From: Flavobacterium enshiense
GTDB taxonomy: Bacteria; Bacteroidota; Bacteroidia; Flavobacteriales; Flavobacteriaceae
Length of the DNA stretch: 64,000 bases
NCBI RefSeq assembly: GCF_022836875.1
Contig: NZ_CP090376.1
Location: forward strand, 1,736,001 to 1,800,000
Reading direction: 5' to 3'
Shown here: positions 17,161 through 26,689 of the stretch, piece by piece
How positions within the stretch are numbered: the stretch's first letter is position 1
Layout: every line of letters starts with the position of its first letter
Made by a program: the position numbers and the translations under genes
The notes under the pieces: generated by a model
Seen by the model: only the letters and a program-made list of their open reading frames with translations
Told to the model about the DNA's origin: nothing
The model's database searches: none

Positions 17161-18492
17161 TTACAAAATTCCCCTCGCTTTAATTTCCAGGTATTTGTTA
17201 ATAGTATCCAAAGTCAGGTTCTCCGGCTGGGTCAGCACCGAATAGATACCGTATTTCTTAAGTTCGTTTACAATCAAACGCTTTTCGAAAGCAAATTTTT
17301 CAGCAATCGTCTGATCATATACATCCTGAATAGTCGTTGCTTTCTTGTGAATCAACTCGTTTAACTCAGTATTGTTAAAGAAAACGACAACCAGTAAATG
17401 ATTTTTTGCAATTCCTTTCAGATAGGGTAGTTGGCGGTGCAAACCATCAACGGTTTCGAAATTGGTATACAGAATAATCAGGCTTCGATGATTGATGTTC
17501 TTTTTGATATCCACATACAAACGGCTGTAATCGCTTTCGAAGAAATCGGTTTTGATATTGTAAAGGTTTTCCAGAATCAGGTTCATCTGCGACTGACGGC
17601 GTTCGGCCAAAACCCTGTTTTCTACTTTTTTGGAGAACGAAAACAATCCGGCTTTGTCGCCTTTTTTCAGAATCACATTGGATAAAACCAAGGTGGCATT
17701 AATCGAATAATCCAGCAGGCTCAATCCGTTGAAAGGCATTTTCATTACGCGGCCTTTATCGATAACCATGTAAACCGATTGTGATTTTTCATCCTGAAAC
17801 TGATTTACCATCAGTTGATTGCGTTTTGCGGTGGCTTTCCAGTTTAAAGTTCGGATATCGTCGCCCTGAACGTATTCCTTAATTTGTTCAAACTCCATTG
17901 TATGCCCAATGCGGCGGATTCTTTTCAGTCCGTATTGCATCAGATTGTTTGAAAAAGCCATCAGATCATACTTTCGCAATTGAATGTATGAAGGATACGT
18001 AGGCACCATTTGATTGTTGGAAAACGTAAAACGTCTTGAAATCAGACGAATCGGGGATGAGATGTAAACATTCAGGTTTCCGAAGAAATATTCTCCTCGT
18101 TCTGTTGGGCGTAACTGATACTCGAACTGGTCTTTTTCATTAGCGTCTAATTTTCGTTTGATTTCGAAATTACGTATCTGAAACTGAAACGGAATCTCAT
18201 CGATTACCTTCATAAATACACGGAAAGAGTAGTGGTTTTTAAGTTTGATGGTTATGGCGTTTTCGTCTCCGTTAGAAAGTTTTTCCGGGGTTGTCCGTGA
18301 TGCTTTTATATCCTGACGGCTGGCAAAAAGCAGCAATATATCGATAGCGGTGAAGGCCATCAGTAAAAACAAAAAGAGCCAGCAAACCTTGTACAGGCTT
18401 GGGAAAAAATAGGCCAAAACAAAACCTGCCATGATGCCCAAAAGCACATAGAAAAACAGATTGTTCAGGTATAATCTCTTAAAAAACTGCAT
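17161..18492 (-). CDS. DUF58 domain protein
   Basis: A 443-aa protein with two N-terminal membrane segments (about 10-60) and a DUF58 core. The core carries the family's characteristic GDDIRTLNWKATAKRNQLMVN stretch (about 210-230) and a von Willebrand A-like region. DUF58 proteins are almost always encoded next to a MoxR ATPase and are thought to be its substrate or adaptor in envelope stress. Here the ATPase gene overlaps by 1 bp (shared base 18492). Confidence 0.93.
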   Translation of the reverse strand: MQFFKRLYLNNLFFYVLLGIMAGFVLAYFFPSLYKVCWLFLFLLMAFTAIDILLLFASRQDIKASRTTPEKLSNGDENAITIKLKNHYSFRVFMKVIDEIPFQFQIRNFEIKRKLDANEKDQFEYQLRPTERGEYFFGNLNVYISSPIRLISRRFTFSNNQMVPTYPSYIQLRKYDLMAFSNNLMQYGLKRIRRIGHTMEFEQIKEYVQGDDIRTLNWKATAKRNQLMVNQFQDEKSQSVYMVIDKGRVMKMPFNGLSLLDYSINATLVLSNVILKKGDKAGLFSFSKKVENRVLAERRQSQMNLILENLYNIKTDFFESDYSRLYVDIKKNINHRSLIILYTNFETVDGLHRQLPYLKGIAKNHLLVVVFFNNTELNELIHKKATTIQDVYDQTIAEKFAFEKRLIVNELKKYGIYSVLTQPENLTLDTINKYLEIKARGIL

Positions 18493-19559
18493 TAGCGCGG
18501 AATTTCTACGGTATCAATAATTTGTCGGATGATTTCGGTTGAAGTGATACCTTCCATTTCGCGTTCCGGCGTTACTACAACACGGTGCTGCAATACAGGA
18601 ACTGCGGCATCCTTGATGTCTTCCGGAGTTACGAAATCACGTCCGCGAAGCGCTGCAAAACCTTTGGCGGCATTCAAAATAGCAATGGATGCGCGTGGCG
18701 ATGCACCTAAATAAAGGAATGCATTTTCACGGGTATTTATTGTTATTTTGGCAATGTATTCCATGAGATGACTTTCAACCATAATTTGTTTCACAAGGCT
18801 CTGGTATTTTCCGATTTCCGCTTTCGAAAGAATTTGGCGGATGTTATCCAATTTATTTCGGTCCTGAAGTGCATTTTCCTTTTGAAGGATGCTGATTTCT
18901 TCATCAAGATTAGGATAATCAATACTGATTTTAAACAGGAAACGGTCTAATTGCGCTTCTGGCAAACGATACGTTCCTTCCTGTTCAATAGGGTTTTGGG
19001 TAGCGATAACCAAAAACGGAGTATCCATTTTATAGGCTTTTCCGTCAACGGTAATCTGGCGTTCTTCCATTACTTCAAACAGCGCTGCTTGTGTTTTGGC
19101 AGGGGCACGGTTGATCTCGTCAATAAGGATGAAATTGGAAAAAACCGGACCTTTTTTGAACTGGAATTCCGATTTCGACAAGTCAAAAACAGACGTTCCG
19201 ATGATATCCGACGGCATTAAATCGGGCGTAAACTGAATACGGCTGAAATCCAATGCCAATGTTTTGGAAAGCAATTTGGCAGTTATAGTTTTAGCAACTC
19301 CAGGAACGCCTTCCAAAAGTACGTGTCCGTTCGATAAAACAGCCACCAACAACTGGTCAATCATTTTATGCTGACCTACGATAACCGAACTCAGTTCGGC
19401 TTTGATTTCGTTTACGCTTTGTAATAATGGCGCCAGATTGATTCGGGTCTGAAAGTTTACATTTTCATCTGAAACTGTATTTGTTTGAACGGGCTCACCT
19501 AAAAAATCAGGGTTTGGTGTTTCTGTTAGCGGAGTATGATTATTTTCGAAAGTATCCAT
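18492..19559 (-). CDS. MoxR-family AAA+ ATPase
   Basis: A 355-aa AAA+ chaperone-like ATPase, thought to help insert metals or assemble proteins through VWA partners. Visible are Walker A GVPGVAKT (about 85-92), Walker B FILIDEINRAP, sensor VIATQNPIEQEGT and a C-terminal lid domain. An N-terminal extension of about 45 residues is low complexity. The gene lies between the DUF4350 and DUF58 genes, the standard arrangement, with 1-bp overlap downstream. Confidence 0.97.
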   Translation of the reverse strand: MDTFENNHTPLTETPNPDFLGEPVQTNTVSDENVNFQTRINLAPLLQSVNEIKAELSSVIVGQHKMIDQLLVAVLSNGHVLLEGVPGVAKTITAKLLSKTLALDFSRIQFTPDLMPSDIIGTSVFDLSKSEFQFKKGPVFSNFILIDEINRAPAKTQAALFEVMEERQITVDGKAYKMDTPFLVIATQNPIEQEGTYRLPEAQLDRFLFKISIDYPNLDEEISILQKENALQDRNKLDNIRQILSKAEIGKYQSLVKQIMVESHLMEYIAKITINTRENAFLYLGASPRASIAILNAAKGFAALRGRDFVTPEDIKDAAVPVLQHRVVVTPEREMEGITSTEIIRQIIDTVEIPR

Positions 19560-19568
19560 ATTACTTTT

Positions 19569-20759
19569 TTATTTTAATTTATCTATTGCTTTGCTGATTT
19601 CAATAACATCTTTTTCGGTGCTGTCCATATTGTTGCGGTGTTTTTTTATCAGTCGCACAACATGTTCAATGTCCGATTTGTTTTTTCCGGTTTTCTGATA
19701 CAGACGATTAATAAATGTTTCATCCAGATTAAAAGTGTCTATCAGGTAATCGGTACGTATTTTTTCAAGGAAGTAGATGATTTTTTTATCGATGATGACA
19801 TAATGATTTCCTTCCTGTAGGTATAAATTTCCGATGGTTTTAGTGAAATCCACCGTGGTATTCTGTAACGGGACTTTAATAGGGATGATACGCTGTCTTC
19901 GTTTGGCATTGAAAATCATAAAAATGAACATTCCGCCCAGGAATAAGTACCAGGCCCATTTTAAAGCAGGTTGGCTCAAAATATAGCGCATCGGAGAGCT
20001 TGATGCTTCCGTGTTATTGAAGCCTTTTGTTTGCCAATAAATGTTTCCTTTCGGTAAATAGGACAAAATATTGGCACTGTAGTCTGCATTTTTCTTGTTC
20101 AGTAAGTAGTAATTTGAAAAAGCAGCCGGTTGGGTATGAAGGTAGAAATTACCTTTTCCAAACGGAACTTTTATAAAATTAACATGTTTAGAGGTATCAA
20201 TTTCCTGACGGCCTAAAACTGTCGTGTTCATCGAATCAATCTTATTGAAATAAGAAAGACTCGCCCCTTTTGTAAATTTGTATTTCTGATGCCTGAAAAC
20301 GTCGTTGGTCAGTTTGAAATACAGGCTGTCTGATAAAGAATACTGGTTTCCGAATTCGGTTTTTAAGGTATCCATCAGCTTTTGAGGAAAATCTTTCATG
20401 CTTAAAAAAGCAGTATTTCCGTGTTCCACAAACCAAATCAGTTCGTTTAACGAAGGTTCGTCGAATTCGTTATTTTCTGAAATGAACAAAAGCGAACCTT
20501 TTACGTTGTAAGTAGAATCGGCAAAGTTGTATTTGGGATCCAGATATTCGTATAATGTGCTTTCGAAACGCTGTACCTTATGTTCGGGTAATAAGCCATC
20601 GATCTCTTTATTGAAAACGTAAAGGCCAAACGGGATTTTGTCTCTTGTGGCATACGTAGTCGACCAGTCAATCGGTTTTTTACGGTTGGCGTCTATAACT
20701 ATAATTCCAATAGCAATCAGAACAAAAAACGCAATGTATATTTTGAGTGTTCTGTTCAT
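19569..20759 (-). CDS. DUF4350 domain membrane protein
   Basis: A 396-aa protein with an N-terminal membrane helix, a periplasmic Rossmann-like domain (about 30-265, with the DUF4350-type strand LLFISENNEFDEPSL), a second helix (LKWAWYLFLGGMFIFMIF, about 275-292) and a cytoplasmic tail. DUF4350 proteins occur in MoxR operons of many phyla; no biochemical role is known. It is 9 bp upstream of MoxR and directly abuts the DUF4129 gene (20760). Confidence 0.88.
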   Translation of the reverse strand: MNRTLKIYIAFFVLIAIGIIVIDANRKKPIDWSTTYATRDKIPFGLYVFNKEIDGLLPEHKVQRFESTLYEYLDPKYNFADSTYNVKGSLLFISENNEFDEPSLNELIWFVEHGNTAFLSMKDFPQKLMDTLKTEFGNQYSLSDSLYFKLTNDVFRHQKYKFTKGASLSYFNKIDSMNTTVLGRQEIDTSKHVNFIKVPFGKGNFYLHTQPAAFSNYYLLNKKNADYSANILSYLPKGNIYWQTKGFNNTEASSSPMRYILSQPALKWAWYLFLGGMFIFMIFNAKRRQRIIPIKVPLQNTTVDFTKTIGNLYLQEGNHYVIIDKKIIYFLEKIRTDYLIDTFNLDETFINRLYQKTGKNKSDIEHVVRLIKKHRNNMDSTEKDVIEISKAIDKLK

Positions 20760-21509
20760 TTAGATAGAATTAATGGTTTTGACAAACGCTTTTTCGGCCT
20801 TTTCAAATAAGGCATCATCAACGCGGAATTCGCCATACCAACTGTAATCATAAATGTAGGATAGGTATTGGAAATCTTCTTTTAGCGAATCACGCTTTAT
20901 TTCGTAAAGGTAATCGGAATTGGTTTTTTCAATATCCCATTCGATTACGCCGTTATCCGACATTTTTTTCAAGAGCCATAAGTAATAATACCGAATCGAT
21001 AAACGATGGTTGTTGGCTGCTTTGCACTTTTCGATAATGTTTCTGAAATCGATCGTATGGATGTTTTCTTCAGAATACTCGGTAACATTGATTTTCTTTT
21101 TAGACGATTTTCCGAAAATCCAGACGCCTTCTTTATCGATAATGGCTTTTACAATCAGATAAACCACAAAAAGAACAATAAGGATGGCCATCACCTTTAT
21201 CACAATTTCAAATACAGTAGCATTTCCTTCTCCCTCACCAAAAGAGAAAATACGATCTAACCAATACTGAAGCCAGGCTTTAAAGTTATCCCAGCGGGAG
21301 GTGTCTTTGATCAATGGTTGGTACTGAAATTCCTCAGAAGCATAATCACGCTGAAAATTATCCCTGTAACTGACCGGAACAATTACAATGCTTTCATCAA
21401 CAATAGGTTCGTTAGTATTGGCAACAGCATCTTTACTTACTTGTGAAAAAGCAAGACCTGTTATAAAAAATAGTATGTAAAAAAGTACCTTATTCACTTT
21501 CAATACCAA
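20760..21509 (-). CDS. DUF4129 domain protein
   Basis: A 249-aa protein with a signal peptide or anchor (about 6-22), a central membrane helix (about 103-128) and a C-terminal DUF4129 region, recognised by the YYYLWLLKKM...WDIEKTNSDYLYEI pattern. DUF4129 domains associate with transglutaminase or MoxR systems and may sense cell wall state. Here it is linked to MoxR: it overlaps the upstream gene by 20 bp and touches the downstream DUF4350 gene. Confidence 0.88.
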   Translation of the reverse strand: MVLKVNKVLFYILFFITGLAFSQVSKDAVANTNEPIVDESIVIVPVSYRDNFQRDYASEEFQYQPLIKDTSRWDNFKAWLQYWLDRIFSFGEGEGNATVFEIVIKVMAILIVLFVVYLIVKAIIDKEGVWIFGKSSKKKINVTEYSEENIHTIDFRNIIEKCKAANNHRLSIRYYYLWLLKKMSDNGVIEWDIEKTNSDYLYEIKRDSLKEDFQYLSYIYDYSWYGEFRVDDALFEKAEKAFVKTINSI

Positions 21510-22446
21510 TCAAATCAATTTGACTTTTAGGTGAATTGTTTTCGTTTTCTTCACGCAGACTGTAATAGATGATTCCCTGATTTACTAAGATAAAGTTCTG
21601 GAAAATGAAATTCATTACTATCGATAAAATCATGGTAAGTCCCATCATGACCATAAGGAAAGAAAACTGCTCCCCACCGAAACCGGCAGAAGCATTTTGA
21701 GAATCAAGAGACGTGAACATTGAAAAAATCCCGAACATGTACGGAATCATACTCACAAAACCTACGATAATCTGCATAATCAGATACATAACTGCAGTCG
21801 AACCAACTGTCGGCCAGAAGTTTTGTCTCAGTAAACCGAATCCATTGCCCAAAGATTCGAAGTAGCTATTGTCGGTACTCATGTAATCGAAAAAGCTAAG
21901 TGAAATCCAACACATCATGGCTGGAATCATTATCAGCATTAAAGGGATTCCTATTAGGATGAATACCAAGGCAAAACACAATCCTAACACAACAAACATG
22001 ACTGGGATTAAGATAAACAGTGAAGCGATAAAAAAGATAACGATTTTACCTGCTTTACTTTTGATTACGGCAATGATTTCATCGGTTGAAAAATCAGTAT
22101 TCTTTTCCATCAGATTTAAATAAGCCACAGGAAAAGCATAGCTCAAAAGAGTTAGGAAAAGAATGCTGATACCTGTAAAAATACCCAATCCGATAAACAA
22201 GCCCAGATTGTCGTTGATATAGGCATCGAAATTATTACCCATTGTATTCATTCCTCCTCCAAAATTAGCGGACATTCCGTCAAAAAATACTTTCATTAGG
22301 AAGTATATTAAAACTAAAAGTATCAGTAAAAAACCTCCGTTTATGATAAAGTAGTTACGGAAGTAATGTTTACCGTACATTTTGAAAAATGTAAAGGTGT
22401 CTCCGACCAATTCGCCGAAGTTTCTTTTTTTAAAAAGCTGAAACAT
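21490..22446 (-). CDS. Six-helix membrane protein of the MoxR operon
   Basis: A 318-aa inner membrane protein with about six hydrophobic helices, a short positive N-terminus and Gly-rich loops (GGGMNTMGNN). No catalytic residues stand out. It resembles the large family of unnamed multi-helix proteins (DUF975/DUF4013-like) found in such operons. Its ORF overlaps both neighbours (17 bp with SpoIIM-like, 20 bp with DUF4129), so translation is coupled. No confident function. Confidence 0.78.
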   Translation of the reverse strand: MFQLFKKRNFGELVGDTFTFFKMYGKHYFRNYFIINGGFLLILLVLIYFLMKVFFDGMSANFGGGMNTMGNNFDAYINDNLGLFIGLGIFTGISILFLTLLSYAFPVAYLNLMEKNTDFSTDEIIAVIKSKAGKIVIFFIASLFILIPVMFVVLGLCFALVFILIGIPLMLIMIPAMMCWISLSFFDYMSTDNSYFESLGNGFGLLRQNFWPTVGSTAVMYLIMQIIVGFVSMIPYMFGIFSMFTSLDSQNASAGFGGEQFSFLMVMMGLTMILSIVMNFIFQNFILVNQGIIYYSLREENENNSPKSQIDLIGIESE

Positions 22447-23410
22447 GATTTTTATTTGTTTTTCGATTAATGATGAATGGATAAACCAGAAAATAAAAGG
22501 CTATTACCGCTAAGGTTCCTAAAATGATGAAAACATTTAAGACTCTTGGCATGTCTATCGAGTATCGGGTGATAAAACCTTCCAAGAATCCGGCTGCAAT
22601 GGTAAACGGAATCGTGGCCATGAAGATTTTAAGGCTATCCTTGAATCCGGTTTTAAAAGAATTAAGACGGGAGTAGGTTTTGGGAAACAGTATGCTGGCT
22701 CCTAATATGAATCCGCAACCGGCTTCGATGACCATGCCGAAGATTTCCATGGCTCCGTGAATCCAGATGCCACGTACACTTTCCCAGAATACATTTTCCT
22801 GATAGAAAAAATACTGGAACGAACCCAGCATAATGGAATTTTGTATCAAAAAGAGAAACGTTCCGAGGCCTGCAAAAATACCGTAGACATAACATTTGGC
22901 TCCCACGATCAGGTTGTTGAGCGTAATACCGATGAAACTGCCCCAGTCGCTGCCGCTTTTATAAACAGCCACCGGATTCCCTTTTTCGATGTTTTCTAAT
23001 GTCATATTTACATAGGCATCTCCCATGATAAGACGGGCAAAAGTTGCATCATTGTGTGCTGAGAGCACGCCGATTCCGGTACAAAGGAAAAAGAGGAGAA
23101 AAGCAAATAAGATATATCTTCTGTATTCATAGACCAACAAAGGAACTTCTGTTTTAAAGAAATAGACAAGCCTGTTGGTTTCTTCGCGTTTGGTTTTATA
23201 AATTTTTTGGTAAATCTGAGAAGCCAGATGGTTCAGATAGACAACTGTTTTGCTTTTAGGATAGTAGGTTTGCGCGTATGACAAATCATTCACCAAATGA
23301 ATGTACAAACTTGCCAATTCATCCGGATTTTTTTTAGCTTTGCCAAAAATAGCTTGTTCAAATTCAAGCCATTTTTCTTTATTTTGTCGTATAAACGCTA
23401 CTTCTCTCAT
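22430..23410 (-). CDS. SpoIIM-family stage II sporulation protein M-like membrane protein
   Basis: A 326-aa protein with five or six membrane helices. The hallmark SpoIIM region lies in the middle: the stretch around VRGIWIHGAMEIFGMVIEAGCG with the conserved His and Glu. In non-sporulating Bacteroidota it is nearly always near MoxR, DUF58 and RDD genes, so it belongs to that unnamed system, not to sporulation. The start at 23410 is 20 bp from the divergent RDD gene start. Confidence 0.88.
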   Translation of the reverse strand: MREVAFIRQNKEKWLEFEQAIFGKAKKNPDELASLYIHLVNDLSYAQTYYPKSKTVVYLNHLASQIYQKIYKTKREETNRLVYFFKTEVPLLVYEYRRYILFAFLLFFLCTGIGVLSAHNDATFARLIMGDAYVNMTLENIEKGNPVAVYKSGSDWGSFIGITLNNLIVGAKCYVYGIFAGLGTFLFLIQNSIMLGSFQYFFYQENVFWESVRGIWIHGAMEIFGMVIEAGCGFILGASILFPKTYSRLNSFKTGFKDSLKIFMATIPFTIAAGFLEGFITRYSIDMPRVLNVFIILGTLAVIAFYFLVYPFIINRKTNKNHVSAF

Positions 23411-23430
23411 TAAGGGCTAAAATATAAAAT
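23411..23430. promoter_or_regulatory. Very short divergent region between SpoIIM-like and RDD genes
   Basis: Only 20 bp separate the two start codons. On the minus strand it holds TATATTTT (23426 to 23419), one base off TAnnTTTG and 8 nt before the SpoIIM-like ATG. Any promoter of the RDD gene must lie inside the SpoIIM-like gene. Confidence 0.45.
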
Positions 23431-24174
23431 ATGTCAGAATTATCGATAACGACCACGCAAAATGTGAATATAAATTTTCAGGCCGCCTCGGTTGGTGACA
23501 GGATTGTTGCACAGTTGCTTGATTTGCTGATAAAAGTAGCGTATGTCATTGTTGTTTACTATGTTTTTTTCTATCTGATTGGCCTGAACGATTTTATGGA
23601 GAGTACGGATCAATGGTCACAAAACGCTGTAATAATGCTTTTTGGTCTTCCGGTTATTTTTTATTCGCTGCTGCAGGAAAGCCTGATGGAAGGGCAGACT
23701 TTCGGAAAAAAAATAATGAAGATGAAAGTGATAAAAATTGATGGCTATCAGGCCGGTTTCGGGGATTATCTGATGCGCTGGCTTTTCCGGATTATTGAAA
23801 TTACAATCGGAAGCGGGATAATCGGTTTAATAGCAATTATCGTGAGCAGTAAAAATCAGCGTTTGGGAGATATGGCGGCAGGAACGGCGGTTATTTCGCT
23901 AAAAAACAAGATCAATATCAACCATACCATTCTTCAGGAAATCGATGATGATTATGTGCCAATTTATCCATTGGTAATCAAACTTTCGGATAATGATGCC
24001 CGAATCATCAAGGAGACATTTGAATCGGCTTTAAAAAAACAGGATTTTAGATTGATTTATAAACTCCGGGAAAAGATTGAAACGGTTACGGGAATTAAAA
24101 ACCAATCAGGCAATGATTCCGATTTTATCCGAACCGTATTGAAAGATTATAATTACTTCACTCGAAATATGTAA
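23431..24174 (+). CDS. RDD-family membrane protein
   Basis: A 247-aa protein with three or four membrane helices in its first 160 residues. The RDD signature shows in the RIVAQLLD and RWLFRIIEI region and the strand LGDMAAGTAVI. The role of the RDD family is mostly unknown; some members are Na+/H+ antiporters. A cytoplasmic tail of about 80 aa is charged. It is divergent from the MoxR operon (20-bp gap) and followed by a TRIC-type gene 2 bp later. Confidence 0.9.
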   Translation: MSELSITTTQNVNINFQAASVGDRIVAQLLDLLIKVAYVIVVYYVFFYLIGLNDFMESTDQWSQNAVIMLFGLPVIFYSLLQESLMEGQTFGKKIMKMKVIKIDGYQAGFGDYLMRWLFRIIEITIGSGIIGLIAIIVSSKNQRLGDMAAGTAVISLKNKININHTILQEIDDDYVPIYPLVIKLSDNDARIIKETFESALKKQDFRLIYKLREKIETVTGIKNQSGNDSDFIRTVLKDYNYFTRNM

Positions 24175-24176
24175 TA

Positions 24177-24779
24177 ATGTTTGAAATACTTGATATTTTA
24201 GGAACCATGGCATTTGCTGTGTCAGGCGCATTAACGGCGATGAATAAAAAGATGGACCCTTTTGGGGTTTTCATCATTGCCTTTGTTACTGCGGTTGGTG
24301 GCGGAACTTTACGTGATGTTCTTATAGGAAGGACTCCGGTAGGATGGATGATGAATCTGGACTATGTTTATATTATCCTTTTGGGATTTGTATTAGCTAT
24401 GATTTTTAAGGAAAAACTAGATCGTTTCCGAAAGTCAATGTTTTTGTTTGATACCATCGGGTTAGGTGTTTTTACTTTAATCGGTTTGGAAAAAGGCCTG
24501 GAAGTAAATCTTCACCCTGTTATCTGTATTGCTTTAGGTACGATGACAGCTTGCTTTGGAGGGGTTATCCGCGACATTTTGTGTAATGAGATTCCGGTGA
24601 TTTTCCGCAAGGAAATCTACGCTACGATTTGTATCATTGGAGGAATCTTCTTCTTTTTCCTCAAAAGCATTGAAATCCCCGAAAATATGGTGTATTTAGC
24701 GACTTCTGTATTAATAATAGCCATTCGGTTAATGGCTGTAATCTTTCATTGGTCTTTGCCAACGGTTGAAAAGAATTAG
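24177..24779 (+). CDS. Trimeric intracellular cation channel (TRIC/UPF0126) family protein
   Basis: A 200-aa inner membrane protein with about seven helices formed as two repeats, each holding the glycine-rich motif of the family: GGGTLRDVLIGRTPVGW (about 41-57) and GGVIRDILCNEIPVIF (about 128-143). TRIC-type proteins form homotrimeric K+ channels. Follows the RDD gene by 2 bp. The gene ends in a 4-bp convergent overlap with the T9SS protein. Confidence 0.94.
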   Translation: MFEILDILGTMAFAVSGALTAMNKKMDPFGVFIIAFVTAVGGGTLRDVLIGRTPVGWMMNLDYVYIILLGFVLAMIFKEKLDRFRKSMFLFDTIGLGVFTLIGLEKGLEVNLHPVICIALGTMTACFGGVIRDILCNEIPVIFRKEIYATICIIGGIFFFFLKSIEIPENMVYLATSVLIIAIRLMAVIFHWSLPTVEKN

Positions 24780-26572
24780 TGGTTAAGGTAGAGATAACCA
24801 TTTAACGGTTTCGGATAATCAGGGTCATTTAGGTGTAAAATATAAAAATAGGTTCCGTCGGGAGCTTGATTGCTTCCAACGCCGTCTTTTATATAGCCAT
24901 CCCATTCCGGCGTATTATTGTTTCCTTTCCAGATTTCTCTTCCCCAACGGTTATAGATATAAAGATCGAAGTTTAGAAAGATATTGTATAATCCTTCTAT
25001 ATGGAAGGTGTCGTTCATATCATCTCCATTAACAGAAACGGCGTTGTAGATGATTGGAGCGCAGTTACGTGTGCGTAAAAAGAATGAAGTAAGTGAGTAA
25101 CAGCCATGTTCATTTTCAATACGTACGAAAATCTGATGAGGCGTAGTCGCAGAATAATAATTGAAAGTATTTAGAATTGGGTTCTGATTAAACTCTGCAT
25201 CAGTTAGGCTTTCATGGAAAGTGATAAGATGAGCAGTGTCAGTTTTAATGCTTTGATCGTAAGAAGAAAAATCGAAATATGCTGCTGTTGAGCCCAAGTT
25301 GCAACTAATTAAATCTTGCGGTTGGTTGAAAACAGGCAAGACCCATAAACTGATTTCTTCGATATCAGCATTGTTTGTTTCTATAAGTTCTGTCACGAGT
25401 CCATCCGGATCTGCAATTATAGAAAGTGTGAAATCTATTGGGATACTACTTGGAATTGTAACAACTTGTGAGAGGTTTACGCTTTCTCCAATTCCTAAAA
25501 CAGTAGGGGTTTGGTTGGTTGCAATTAATTCACCATTGGCATAAATCCCAATTTGTGTTCCTGCAGGAAGCGGGTCAGTACTGTTAATATTATAAACGGT
25601 ATATTCAATAGGAAGCTCACGAATGTCGCATTTTAATGTGTAATTGTCAATTGATACTGTGGCGTCGGGCAACTGATTGTTAAGTTTGATGGCGACTGTA
25701 TTTATCATGATGAAATCCTGATTAGATTCCAGTTTAAAGTTTACAGAGGTGTCCCCTATATTTATGTACGGGTCAATCAGATAAATATCTAAATCCATAT
25801 TATATAAATTGGTAGCGCCTGTAACAGAATTGGTACCGTTAAACTGATTGTTAGGAGGATTAATAGTATTCGACAATGTATAACGATTGTTTATTGTAAA
25901 CCTTTCATAATATTCTGAGGAACTTGGTAGCAGTCTGTCTCCTTCCCAGGCAATGAATCCTACTTTTGAGTCCTGATTATCTAATACATACAGATTGGTT
26001 AAATTAATTTCTAATTGATCAGGAACATTTTGCAAACCATCATAAATACTAATCTGGTTTTGAGGTAAGGCGTTATTTTCATAAACTATTAAAATGGCCC
26101 ATCCGGCAAAATTAGTACCGTTTTGGTTGTAAGTGGATACTAAGTCATTTAAGTCAAAATCTGAAACCGTATAAGTGGCGTTTCCTATGGATTGAACCAT
26201 TGTTGTAATATCATAAAAAGCGCTGAAAAAGGGATGGTTATCTGCACTGGCTTGTGTTGTTGAAAAAGACCTTTGTGGAATAATGTCGACCCCATTTAAT
26301 TTGATGTTAAAGTCTCCTGTGCCTGAACCAGCCCAATATAAGTACGCACGTTCAACTCTATCTCCCGGATTCAAATTCAAATTGGCAGAAGAACTCGTTA
26401 AAATATAAGTAGGAGAAAGGAAGCCATTTTCTTCAGGGTTTAAGGTATTGCCTATGAAGGTAAAGTCATATCTGCCAAAAAATTGTTCATAAAGCACAAT
26501 GTTTTGCCCGAATAAATTTCCGGAAAAGAGTAAAAAAAGTACGCTGTAAAAAAGAAGTAATTTGGACCTCAC
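24776..26572 (-). CDS. Large secreted protein with T9SS type B sorting domain
   Basis: A 598-aa surface or secreted protein with a signal peptide (MRSKLLLFYSVLFLLFSGNLFG), beta-rich repeats of the DUF11/CARDB kind in the middle (about 330-410, NNADIEEISLWV), and a C-terminal gliding-motility type B domain (CHU_C: NAVSVNGDDMNDTFHI ... YNRWGREIW). Type B tails are exported by T9SS and held by SprF/PorP. The GTG start at 26572 is used because the signal peptide begins there. The target of the surface domain is unknown. Confidence 0.88.
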   Translation of the reverse strand: MRSKLLLFYSVLFLLFSGNLFGQNIVLYEQFFGRYDFTFIGNTLNPEENGFLSPTYILTSSSANLNLNPGDRVERAYLYWAGSGTGDFNIKLNGVDIIPQRSFSTTQASADNHPFFSAFYDITTMVQSIGNATYTVSDFDLNDLVSTYNQNGTNFAGWAILIVYENNALPQNQISIYDGLQNVPDQLEINLTNLYVLDNQDSKVGFIAWEGDRLLPSSSEYYERFTINNRYTLSNTINPPNNQFNGTNSVTGATNLYNMDLDIYLIDPYINIGDTSVNFKLESNQDFIMINTVAIKLNNQLPDATVSIDNYTLKCDIRELPIEYTVYNINSTDPLPAGTQIGIYANGELIATNQTPTVLGIGESVNLSQVVTIPSSIPIDFTLSIIADPDGLVTELIETNNADIEEISLWVLPVFNQPQDLISCNLGSTAAYFDFSSYDQSIKTDTAHLITFHESLTDAEFNQNPILNTFNYYSATTPHQIFVRIENEHGCYSLTSFFLRTRNCAPIIYNAVSVNGDDMNDTFHIEGLYNIFLNFDLYIYNRWGREIWKGNNNTPEWDGYIKDGVGSNQAPDGTYFYILHLNDPDYPKPLNGYLYLNH

Positions 26573-26689
26573 CGCAAATTGTTTTTTGTTAAAATTAGCA
26601 ATTATTTTTTACTGGATGTGACTGGTTCAGTAAAAGATTGGTTTAATCTGAAGAAAAATTACTACTTTTCGGGAGTTTATCAAGGTTTG

